Of a stretch of 64,000 nt of DNA, positions 48,501 through 64,000 are shown piece after piece; the first letter of the stretch is position 1; the number at the start of each line of letters is the position of its first letter. This DNA is from Pempheris klunzingeri (taxonomy: Eukaryota > Chordata > Actinopteri > Acropomatiformes > Pempheridae). Made by a program: the position numbers and the translations under genes. The stretch is from assembly GCF_042242105.1 (NCBI RefSeq), contig NC_092014.1, forward strand, positions 11,846,374 to 11,910,373, given 5' to 3'. Under the pieces are notes generated by a model that was given only the letters and a program-made list of their open reading frames with translations, did no database searches and was not told the origin of the DNA.

Positions 48501-51500
48501 CAGCCAAACGGCAAAAGACAACGAACTTGGAGTTCACATTTGTTTAATCCCGTCCATCCCCAGACTTCACACTCTTCACTCTCAGACCTGCTGTCATATC
48601 GCCTTTCTGCAAGTCTTCATTTTCACCCCACCCCTCTTTCTCATGAACCTCTTTTCTTTCCGTCTCTCTCCCTCAGCCTCTGTGTCTCTCACCCTCCACC
48701 CCCACTCCCACCATGTCCATCTCTTCGTCCCCCACTGACTGAGTGTCTCCAGGTCTTCCTGATTGGTCATGGGGATTTCTTCTCGTTCTCCGCAGCAGTG
48801 TGTTTATGTGTGTGGGGGAGCGTGCGTGTGTGTGTGTTTGTCCACCTTGGCTGCTCTGCCATGGGCACTGCCCTGACCGCGGGCGGCGTGACGCTGTCTC
48901 TTTTTACACACAGACTCACACATGTGCTTTTCACTCATATTGTCCCCTGTCAGCCTCTTCAGCGTTAATGAAAACAGGCCGACAGCCAATAATGGCACCA
49001 AAGAGAAGGGGAAACACTTAAATAATCTCCTTCCCCCTTAGCCCTGGAGAGCTCAGTCACTAAGTCTGCTCAGGAGAACTCAGTGTGCATCCCAGACTGC
49101 TGGATTTGAGGCAAGAGGATTGTATTAACATTGTGACTTAAACTAGGAGACTCATGGGTTCGAGCATTGTGAGGGAATAAACAGCTGACATGATCTACTT
49201 TTAGGAAGGAGCTGAGCTTTTGTTGACGTATCACCCTGTTGTTGTGTGTGAAAACTGCTGGATAAGGCTGCTTGTATTATTATATAGATGAGAAACACAT
49301 GGCGTAACATGTAATACACAGAGTTTACAATAATTTATTATATATTAAAACATCCTCTAAGTTACATAAACAAAATAAGTCAGTGATGCATGTTGTTAGT
49401 AGTTAGTATATTCCTTCATTCTAATGAACATGGGCACTGGAGTTTATTTTGAGTCAGTTTCACATTCACCATCCTGTAGCCATAAATACTCACTAGAAAC
49501 CAAATGTGTGCTAATCCGCAGCAGAAAATAGTCCGCAAAAAAGCACTTCTTACTCCTGTCTAATTAGCATTTGCCAAAACTACAGTACCCAGCAGTTTTA
49601 AGGGCTTGACCAGCCGTTTAAAAGTTTTGAATTTGTAACCCATTTTTAAATTCAAAATTGTCAGAGGGAGGTCAGAAAGTTCTGAGAAACAAACTAACAC
49701 ATTGTTGGATTTGGTCTTTTTATGCAATTTGTTGATGATAAAAAAAAAGAACTAATAGAAAACTATTCTCATTTCTAATATAATTTCTGCTTGTGTCTAA
49801 TTTTTTTTTACTATCTTAATAAAATCTCAGGTTTCTCTTAAAGAGGGATTCTCTTATAGAAGATTGAAATCCTGACTAGAAATTCTGTGTGAATCACAGA
49901 CTGGAGTCTGAAGCAACCAGTGGTCCCACTCTGGTGAGTTTTGACCCTAATATCTGTGGTTTTAACCCTGTCTGACATTCATAATCTCCATTATCTGTGA
50001 GTCTTTACTGGTCTGAAATAGACAGTAGGGGGGATCAGAGGAAAAAAAAAAAAAGATGCTCTTCACAGTTGCTTCTTACCAGATAAAATCAGTGACTGTA
50101 TTGGTGTTAGAGCCGTGCGTAACGGCTTTGTCTATGGGGTGTGTGCATGTTTATGTGTGTGGCGGGGGGTCTAACTGTCTGACACCTGCAGCTCTTCATA
50201 CTCAAAATGCAAATCCAGGCCCTCACCCCCTCCATGACCCCTCCCTCAATCCAAGGTTACTGAGCAACGACTTTCGCAAATCTAGATCAGATTTAAATAA
50301 TAGTACAAAAAGAGTTTCAACAGCAGTAAACACAGAATTAAGGCTTTTTCTGGAAATAATTTGTGAAGCAAATCACCTGATCTAGATTATGTATAGGCCA
50401 ACATACTCTGCCAAGTCTCCTCTAGCCAAACGGTTACTAGATATTTTAAGACGGTTTTACAAAGAAAATCCATCTTGGAAATAACAGAAGAGGCAAATTA
50501 TTTTGATACAGAATTCCCTCAGTCTAAATTGTCCCTAACAACAAGGTTGTTTATTCTAAATAATAATCATATGCAATGTGATGACAATTAGAGAATTTGA
50601 AAAAAATACTTCAATTTCACGTTGCCATAACAAGATTGATAGAAGTATGAATAGTAACTTTTTGATAAAAAGAAGCAATTTTTGACAGCTAAAATTACAT
50701 CGTAAGTCTACATGCTGTGAAACTGCATAAACAATGACTTTTGCTTGCCAGAAAGCAGGTGCAAGCCCCTGTGCCAGCGAGCATCTGCCTAGCTGAAGTG
50801 TTGAAGTGAGCGAGATGCTGAATCCCAAATAAGCTTTAAGGTTGCAGCCTTGCAGCAGTGCCTGACCTCTGACCTGCCCGGTGGGACCTACTTCGGCATA
50901 TTTCCCTGTGGGGAACAAGCAAAGTGGTGCATTATTTGTATTGTTGAAAGTGGAGTGTGGAGTAAATGAGGAAAAGCACCTGTTCCCCTGGGTACCACAG
51001 TCGCACTCTGGGGATGGTGATGGCGATGCCCTTTAAAATAACCCAGCTCTCTAGTGCCACCCACTGGCTACTGCACACAGCACAACCCGACTGGGATGTC
51101 ACAACCTCAACCTCAGTGAGCCTCAGATTATCAATTACCCCAGTTTACTGTACAAGTTTTCTGTAGATCAAACTGTATAAAGTCTCAAGATTGTTTTCAT
51201 CCTGTTAATGACCATCTACCATCCCCGTTATATCTCTACCCTGAATTACATTAACAGTGAGAAAAAATATGAATATTCTACATTATAATTAATATTAGCC
51301 TCAGTGCTAGTGTTATTTCAAACAACATTATTGTTATTATTGAGGGTTTAGCAGTAGTGTTAATATTTTGAATTATCCTGATGGAAAACGTCATGAAGTT
51401 TGTAAGCTTCAACACAGTAAAATGGCGCCACCAAGCGGTCATGAGATGGGAGTTATCGTCATGAAACCTTAAAGCTTCACTTATTTGTTCAATTGTATTT

Positions 51501-52670
51501 TCATTTAAGTTCAATTCGGTCTTTAAAACTTCACATTTGGCACAACCAGAGTGCTTTTGGTTTAAATAGGTTATTTGTAAAGACATTTTTATCATGATTA
51601 TTTATCATTATTAGTGTTAAATCGTTAGTGCTCTTCTTGCCACCAGGAAATGTGTTATAGCAACCAATGCATGTATTACATAGCACATTGAAGGCCGTAA
51701 GTGTTGTAATTATGTGAACGAGGTGGTCTTCAAAACTTCTGGTGAACTTTGGGCTGTGGTGCTGTATGTCAAAGGTCTGTTCCTCTAAGCTTGGCTTCGT
51801 TTCGGATCACACAGCCTTGGATCACGTTACTTTTCCGTCTCATATCTGCACGCGGAACTTGTGATGTCTCACAAGTCAAGTCAGCAAGAATGAGATTTCC
51901 TCTATATTTCACAATAAAAGTATTTAAGCAATGCTGTTTTTTGGGGGGGGCATACTGCTCGCAACTTAGTTTGAAATAAATAAAATCTCTTCCGTTCTTT
52001 CTCCAGCTGACTTGACGCAGGGTTACAACAGGTGCCAAAATGAATGTGCAGCAAAACTGTCAGTGAGCTGAGAGGAAAAGGCCAGTCGGAAAAAATAATA
52101 ATATGAGACCAACTTGTTGGTGGTTGTTTAACTAAATACTTTCCTCCAAATAGTTTCCTTTTACCTGAAAAAAAGGCTGTCATCCATCCAACCTCTGACC
52201 CAGAATCAACAGGTTGTTTTTCAACCTGAATCACATCCCCCTTAGTCTAATGAAGACAGGCCTTCATTTTTCATAGTCTTTAGTAGCCAGTAAAAGTATG
52301 TGCATGTATGAAAATAATGAGATGGATGAAATCACTTTGTGAACCCCTGTTCAGCAGGTTCAGACTACACCTGTCACTATACCTACTGGGAAATTTTATA
52401 AATGGTTTGCAGGCTCCTCTGTAGAAACTGTACTACAGTTGGTCCCATTGAAGACAAACTACACAGAGACCTTTCCTCATTTCAATGCTTTTCGGCATTC
52501 AATTGACCCACAAGTGTATTTTTGGATTGTGGATTTAAACCATTTAAGACCGTTTACCAGCAGGATTTAATGTAAAAGACTTGAGTTTGATCAGGAGTCG
52601 ATTAGATTATAAATAAATCCATGTTTTGATGATAATCATATTACACATATTGTGTCCTTTAAACGTCCCC
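48501..52670. other. Gene desert, fifth part (slc25a4 side)
   Basis: C/T-rich low-complexity sequence at about 48540-48740 produces long but meaningless open frames. The rest is AT-rich with scattered A-runs (50040-50055). No exon, RNA gene or clear mobile element is supported. Confidence 0.45.
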
Positions 52671-52679
52671 GGCTTGGCC

Positions 52680-52910
52680 GACTTTTCACTTTAGGAACAT
52701 GGCGCACGTCTTGACCTTCAACCTCGGATATTTATTCAGCCTCGTTGATCTGTTTGACAAAATGCAAATCCATCACTCAAAATTCTCGCGATAAATGGCG
52801 CCGATATATTAAGGCAGATGGGGGCTGCCTCGGCCACTCGGATGGGCGTTGGGTTTCCTTAGAGGACCTTGGGGAAGTTTGGAACAGTCAAGGCTCTCAA
52901 ATCTGCAACC
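52680..52910 (+). promoter_or_regulatory. slc25a4: slc25a4 promoter and 5' UTR
   Basis: TTCTCGCGATAAATGGCGCC at about 52783-52802 joins a TCTCGCGA-type element to a YY1-type AAATGGCG. A second YY1-like core (AACATGGCGC) lies at about 52696-52705. GATATATTAA at about 52803-52812 is a possible TATA-like element, which would place the start near 52835 and give a 5' UTR of about 75 nt. Such elements are common at nuclear genes for mitochondrial proteins. No transcript evidence is available. Confidence 0.45.
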
Positions 52911-54698
52911 ATGTCGGACGCGGTGATTAGTTTCATGAAGGACTTTTTGGCTGGTGGCATTGCCGCTGCCATCTCCAAAACAGCTGTCGCTCCCATTGAG
53001 AGAGTCAAGTTGTTGCTGCAGGTAAAATAATTGAACCAATTGTTGCCCAAAGCATGGCCGCATGTTCACTGTCCTGTGCGTAAAGTGTGCGTAAATGTTG
53101 GATTACTGACAAACCAAACACTAAAATGTAAATCTGGAATAGGTTTAAATGGAAAAAAAGTCCAAGTGCGCAACATGTATGTTCATATGGTCCGGTGCGT
53201 AATGTCAAGGGGCACAAAAGAGGTTTTTGCGTCAGTGTGGAGATGGTTTTACGCACTGGACTTTGCATAGTTGCTGCTATGATGACCAGGCCAACATGTG
53301 TCAATAAAATGGCCAAAGCACTAGTTTAATAACTGATAGTACGTTTGTTAAGATACTTATTTTGCAGATAACAGATGACCGCAGTAATGTTTAGTGAAAT
53401 TCAATTGCTAAATTTAACTGAGGTATGTAATCTAATACACTGCTGATTCTCAAGTGACAGGAGTGTGCATATAGACTGATGGACCTACAACTACACACAG
53501 TTATGCCTGACCGGAAAATATTAAACAACGATTAGAATTGTGAAAACCCAACAAGTTATTAACATTTAAACACAAAACAATATATTCTGTTGTCAATGGA
53601 AAATCGGGCATGACAAAGTGTCTTTGTACAAAGTTGTACAAGAGAATTAATCACATTTTGGGATAGTTATACGTGTCTTTTATTGTGTTTTCTTGTAGGT
53701 CCAGCATGCCAGCAAACAGATCACCGCAGAGATGCAGTACAAGGGAATCATTGACTGTGTGGTAAGGATCCCAAAGGAACAGGGCTTCGTTTCCTTCTGG
53801 AGAGGAAACCTGGCCAACGTGATCCGTTACTTCCCCACCCAAGCCCTCAACTTCGCCTTCAAAGACAAGTACAAGAAGATCTTCCTCGGTGGTGTGGATC
53901 AAAAAACACAGTTCTGGCGTTACTTCGCTGGTAATCTCGCATCTGGCGGTGCCGCTGGTGCGACCTCTCTCTGCTTCGTCTATCCTCTCGACTTCGCCAG
54001 AACAAGACTGGCTGCCGACATCGGCAAAGGCGCAGCTGAGAGAGAGTTCAGCGGTCTTGGAAACTGCCTCACCAAGATCTTCAAAACCGATGGCATCAAG
54101 GGTCTTTACCTCGGATTCAACGTGTCAGTGCAGGGTATTATCATCTACAGAGCGGCCTACTTCGGATGCTTCGACACAGCCAAAGGTGCGCACATCTGGT
54201 CGATCTGATTACTGTCATGGGTTTTTATTAACGTAGTTAATGCCTAGTTTTTCCTGGCAAGCGGGTGACTTAACGCCTCTCTCTTGCAGGTATGCTGCCA
54301 GATCCCAAGAACACGCACATCGTCGTCAGCTGGATGATCGCCCAGACTGTCACCGCTGCCGCTGGTCTTATCTCATACCCCTTCGACACCGTCAGACGTC
54401 GTATGATGATGCAGTCTGGACGCAAAGGAGGTGAGCGTCACTCATGCTTGTGGAGATTGATTTGGTTTGGCGCAATTACGCATTTTTACGCATGCATTCT
54501 TGGACATAATACATCACTATCCACGTCTGCATTTCCACAGCTGACATCATGTACAAGGGCACAATCGACTGCTGGAGGAAGATCCTCAAGGACGAGGGAG
54601 GAAAAGCCTTCTTCAAGGGTGCCTGGTCCAACGTGATCAGAGGCATGGGTGGTGCGTTTGTGTTGGTGCTGTATGACGAGATCAAGAAGTACACATAA
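52911..54698 (+). CDS. slc25a4: ADP/ATP translocase 1 (adenine nucleotide translocator), 4 exons, 298 aa
   Basis: Inner-mitochondrial-membrane carrier that exchanges cytosolic ADP for matrix ATP. Exons: 52911-53021 (start [16 protein letters not shown]), 53699-54185, 54290-54430, 54541-54698 (ending LYDEIKKYT and TAA). The four-exon structure and 298-residue length match vertebrate SLC25A4. The three mitochondrial-carrier signatures are visible: PIERVK (about residue 28), PLDFAR (about 133) and PFDTVR (about 230). The last runs into RRRMMM, the hallmark of ADP/ATP carriers. Other landmarks are [20 protein letters not shown] in repeat 1 and [18 protein letters not shown] near the end of repeat 2. 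The start is in good context (AACCATGT), and the first frame before it is untranslated. Paralogues slc25a5/6 are very similar; the neighbours helt and cfap97 favour slc25a4. Confidence 0.96.
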
Positions 54699-55081
54699 TA
54701 AACTTTCTAATCTACCAGACCCCAAGGAACCCCTTCACTTTGTTTTAAAGTCTTAACTAATCCTATCACCTAATGTGATAGCGTGATAACAGCTTGAGGT
54801 GAATTACAATGTGGGCATGTACTGTTCTGTGAGCGCTCAGGAAAGGTAGGTGTACAGAAATCTGTAAATATCCCATCTAAGACGTGTCAAAAAGGCACAT
54901 ACAGTGTTTCAGTGTGACAAAGTCAAGCCGGTGTTTCAGTGGAGATGTTGTGATGACACAAGGACGACGTCACTATGTCATACTCTCCTCCTGGTAGAGC
55001 CAGATTGTAAAGCAGAGGCCCATGTGTTATGTTGTGACCACTCTGACCCATGTACTCCACCTCACACATTATTTTATTAAA

Positions 55082-55087
55082 AATAAA
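55082..55087 (+). terminator. slc25a4: slc25a4 polyadenylation signal AATAAA
   Basis: AATAAA about 385 bases after the stop codon, within TTTATTAAAAATAAAGATTT and followed by a T/G-rich stretch. It is the first canonical signal downstream on the plus strand. Confidence 0.65.
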
Positions 55088-55643
55088 GATTTGTTAGTCT
55101 AATAGTCAAGTCTTTTTCAAAGCACACGCTCCGTTGTCACAGCAACCTGTCGTCTGCAGTTGAATAGGTCTTTTTCACAGCAGACATTTTGACATTGGCT
55201 CCCTTTTATTCAAGTGTTCCAGTAAGTCGTGACAGTGTGACCAGCATGCACAATAACAAAAGCCGAAAAACGAAGCAGCTAAAAGGAATTCAGCCATCAT
55301 TCATTAGTTACACCATCAGTTTTTCCCACTGTGACATGTAAAAATGTCATCAGTTAAAAAGCTCCATTAAGAACAATGCACCTGCGCCACTGTCTGCTGA
55401 TTATCAACCATAAGTACCTGAGAGCATTTATGGCTTTGCAAAGCTCCTTTTGCAAATTCTTCAAGGTCATGAGTATATATTGATTAGTTTCAAATACAAC
55501 CACTTCTAAAACCAACAATGTCTTTTTGTACCAGTTGTAAAATGTGCTCAGGTGATGCAAGTGAGTTTTAGGAGACTACGAGAGACCATTTTTCTATTTA
55601 AAGTTGTAAAATAGCACACTGCTAACTGCTGGAACAAACAGCT

Positions 55644-55649
55644 TTATTT
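55644..55649 (-). terminator. cfap97: Probable cfap97 polyadenylation signal
   Basis: TTTATT on the plus strand reads AATAAA on the minus strand, about 540 bases past the cfap97 stop at 56185. A further TTTATT at about 55204 is an alternative. Confidence 0.5.
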
Positions 55650-56184
55650 TATAAGGAGCATCATATAGATAACATCAAAATAATATTACTTTTTTTTTTA
55701 AAAACTAATTTAAAAACATAATTCTCTAGTGCATCATACAATGTACAAATGCAGGAAAAGGATGCACAAAAAACTGCAGATTTAATGGAGACCTCATTCA
55801 CTGAAATAATTAACTATGAATTGTTTGTTATTACAACGCAGCTGTTGACATATTTGATACAAAAATACAGCTAGCTGATTGTTGTGAAGAGTTACTGCAA
55901 TATCCAGAAGCCACAAAGGAAATATTCAAATGAATTACAGAAGCTCTGAGCGCAGAGCATCACTCGCTATATTTCATCTTCAATGAGAAGAAAGAAGTCC
56001 ATATTCTTTTTAAGTGATAAGCATGACAGCACGGATCAATAAATAGTTGTAAGTTAGGTAAACATAAAGTGAACCCATATATTTTAACAAAAGATCTTTT
56101 TAGCTTAGCAACTTACAAACTGAACCTTTTGTGATGAATGGATGCGCTTCTCTGTAGATGAGATATCCGAGAACAGCAGTGTTC

Positions 56185-62017
<5,833 letters not shown>

Positions 62018-62826
62018 GGCCGTCTTCCCCCACACACTGGATCTGTAAGGTAGTGTGAGATTGAAGCATAAAAAGGCTAAAGAACTGTGGCGATAGGTGT
62101 TAATGGTTCAACCCATTTACTACAACTGACACAGCTAATGCCTTTTCATACGATGTTTTGCATGAATGCATTTTTTCGTACAACTCCACTGCATCCATTG
62201 GGTTTCATTTAGTTTCATGCAACATGAAAATCAGTTTGCAAATTCTTAAAACTTGCTTGTTTTTTGTAATCACCCCAGAGTGAAAATGTATGTATTCATT
62301 TTTGTGACTGCACTACCACACAACATAATGTAACAAAAGCTGATTCAGACATGATCCAATTGTTCCCTGTGATGTGTTAATTGGTTTACAAAGCATGAAG
62401 ACAGAAATAAAAACCAATTGCTGTCTCAAGAAAACTCTTGAAATATAACGTTAACTAACGTTAAATATTCTGAAAACACTTGCACACACATTAGCAGGGC
62501 CCCTTCAGTTTGAATCTAAAGGTTTTCAGTAACAAACTTATAAATAATCACAATGCAACGTCTGTAGTTTAGGAGTTACAATCAAACTTAGCACGTAATT
62601 TGGCGGTAAAACCAGCCGTGGTGACAGTACTGTTAATAAAGACACTTCCCCCACATAATACTCCTTAAACCTTTTACACACCATCAGGGTAAAGCATGCT
62701 TTAACCCTAGGACACATACATCGTTAACTATCGTTAACCGCTAGCTAACTACAGCAGCTAACTTTATCCAACTAACATTACGCGTTTAGGTTAGCTAACT
62801 TTAGCTGTATGACAGCGATATCTTAC

Positions 62827-62990
62827 CTGGCAGAGGGCCACACGGTAAACAGTGTTTCACGTTAACGTTGCAATTGCATTTTGTTCTTTGGAGAGGATGT
62901 ATTTCGCTGAGAAGACGAAATAATTAAACGCAAATCCGCATTAAAAACAAATCTTCGCTAGCAGGCTACAGCTGTGGGCTTGACATGGCT
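62827..62990 (-). other. cfap97: Non-coding first exon of cfap97
   Basis: On the minus strand CTCTGCCAG is followed by GTAAGA (donor at 62826), a strong 5' splice site. The matching acceptor is CCTTACAG at 62050-62043, so exon 2 begins at 62042 with 25 untranslated bases before the ATG. The upstream limit of the exon is approximate. Confidence 0.6.
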
Positions 62991-63060
62991 TCCTTGTAAC
63001 TATGCGACGTCACTTCCTGGCAACGGTTGCTCTTGCAGCGGAGCTCTTGTGCGTCAAGTT
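62985..63060 (-). promoter_or_regulatory. cfap97: Candidate cfap97 promoter: ETS-CRE composite and RFX/MYB-like sites
   Basis: On the minus strand GTTGCCAGGAAGTGACGTCG (about 63007-63026) holds an RFX half-site GTTGCC, an ETS core GGAAGTG and a near-consensus CRE TGACGTCG in tandem. AACCGTTG just upstream is MYB-like. RFX sites are typical of ciliary genes. There is no TATA box. Inferred from motifs only. Confidence 0.45.
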
Positions 63061-64000
63061 TCAAATGTTAAAGCTAAATCAGTTTAGTATCATAATAATA
63101 CAAATGAAAACCAAAAAATGACCTTAAACGCAAAACCTACAATACAACTATAAAAAAGCGTCCAACAATTCATTCAAACTGCAAGAATAAACATATAAGA
63201 AATATACATATCATTTTAAATCCATCTTTTTAGGTTCATCAATTGTATACATTAACACAGGACATGACTGAGTTTTCACAAAAAACTATTTCCAAAGTCA
63301 AGAATTAATGTAATGTTGAAGCCTGTTGTTTCAAAATAAACCTATATATTTTGGTATTAGGCCTGAATCAGCATTGCATTTCTGTATTAATTGGCCCTAG
63401 TTCCGTTTTATTTATATTAAATAAAATAAAAGGAGCTTTCCACTTCATGCCGTTTTAATAAATTGTGTAATGTTCAAGTTAATTTCACATACAATTCCCC
63501 CATGGTTCCTTGATTTAATTTAACATCATACTAAGAAATAATAAGAAAAGTTGACACACATTAGAGTGCTATCTGTGAGGTTGGTGAGTCCACTAACCAG
63601 TTATAGTGTATTGTCTGGTTTTTTTTCAGTCAAGTGAATTTAATTTAATCATTTTCATTTTCTGACTAATTCTTGGTTAACATGCATTGGCATCATAAAC
63701 ACAATACATTAGCTTCTCTTTTTAGTTTACAGGGAAAGCAACTAAAAGAGTTACACTGCAGTTATTCGTCTTTTTTCAGCTAAAGGCTTAAACTACTTAA
63801 AAATATGAAGAATCAGACCTGTTAGAGGAGGTCATTTAGCTTTTCATTTGGGATCTATTATGCCAAAGTAACTGCTCCCCCTAGTGCATACCCATTAACA
63901 AGAAAAGGGGATTATCTGAAGGCGCGTCCCCTGACATTGCAATTTGTCACGGGGTTTTCTCTTAATAACATTGTTAGACTTAGAAGTGACACACACGAAT
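63061..64000. other. Right flank, upstream of cfap97
   Basis: AT-rich sequence with no supported exon, RNA gene or repeat. Confidence 0.5.

Larger units (their letters stand above)
54699..56184. other. Convergent 3' ends of slc25a4 and cfap97
   Basis: Contains the slc25a4 3' UTR to about 55110 and the cfap97 3' UTR running down to about 55640. Roughly 500 bp lie between the two predicted ends, with no gene or repeat recognised. Confidence 0.5.

Noticed and set aside
48459..48968. Open frame of 169 codons on the plus strand
   Set aside because: It arises from C/T-rich low-complexity sequence, with Ser/Pro/Leu/His-rich translation, no homology that I recognise, and overlapping open frames in other phases.
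49575..49600. ACTACAGTACCCAGCAG, similar to a ZNF143-type promoter motif
   Set aside because: It is isolated in AT-rich desert with no exon, CpG-rich island or start signals nearby; a single motif match is not enough.

Overview
The window is vertebrate nuclear DNA, almost certainly from a ray-finned (teleost) fish. The reasons are spliced genes with compact GT-AG introns, many long CA/GT microsatellites, and interspersed repeats of kinds typical of spiny-rayed fish genomes. Four protein-coding genes can be rebuilt exon by exon with consistent splice phases: acsl1 (minus), helt (plus), slc25a4 (plus) and cfap97 (minus). As I recall the human map, this gene order and these orientations match the ACSL1-HELT-SLC25A4-CFAP97 block at human 4q35, so the segment is a conserved synteny block. 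The species cannot be named from the sequence.

Layout. 1-20.6 kb: acsl1. Nineteen coding exons lie at 274-8285, a 12.2 kb first intron follows, and a likely non-coding first exon ends at 20477. The last coding exon lies beyond the left edge. 20.7-23.1 kb: a cluster of diverged fish repeats in both orientations. 23.1-26.9 kb: AT-rich intergenic DNA. 27-29.9 kb: helt with a compact TATA-type promoter. 29.9-52.7 kb: about 23 kb without a recognisable gene, made of microsatellites, a tRNA-derived SINE and several unique blocks that look like regulatory DNA. 52.7-55.1 kb: slc25a4. 55.6-63 kb: cfap97, tail-to-tail with slc25a4. 63-64 kb: AT-rich flank with nothing recognisable.

The genes are not a functional pathway. 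acsl1 activates long-chain fatty acids at the ER and outer mitochondrial membranes. slc25a4 exchanges ADP for ATP across the inner mitochondrial membrane. helt is a bHLH-Orange neuronal repressor. cfap97 is a cilium/flagellum-associated protein. The most notable structures are: two 78-nt mutually exclusive 'gate' exons in acsl1 separated by only 59 nt; a 579-bp foldback element whose arms are roughly 20-bp tandem units; a 998-bp non-autonomous hAT transposon with a perfect 8-bp target duplication and a leftover transposase-family reading frame; and a perfect 17-bp-arm hairpin in a cfap97 intron.
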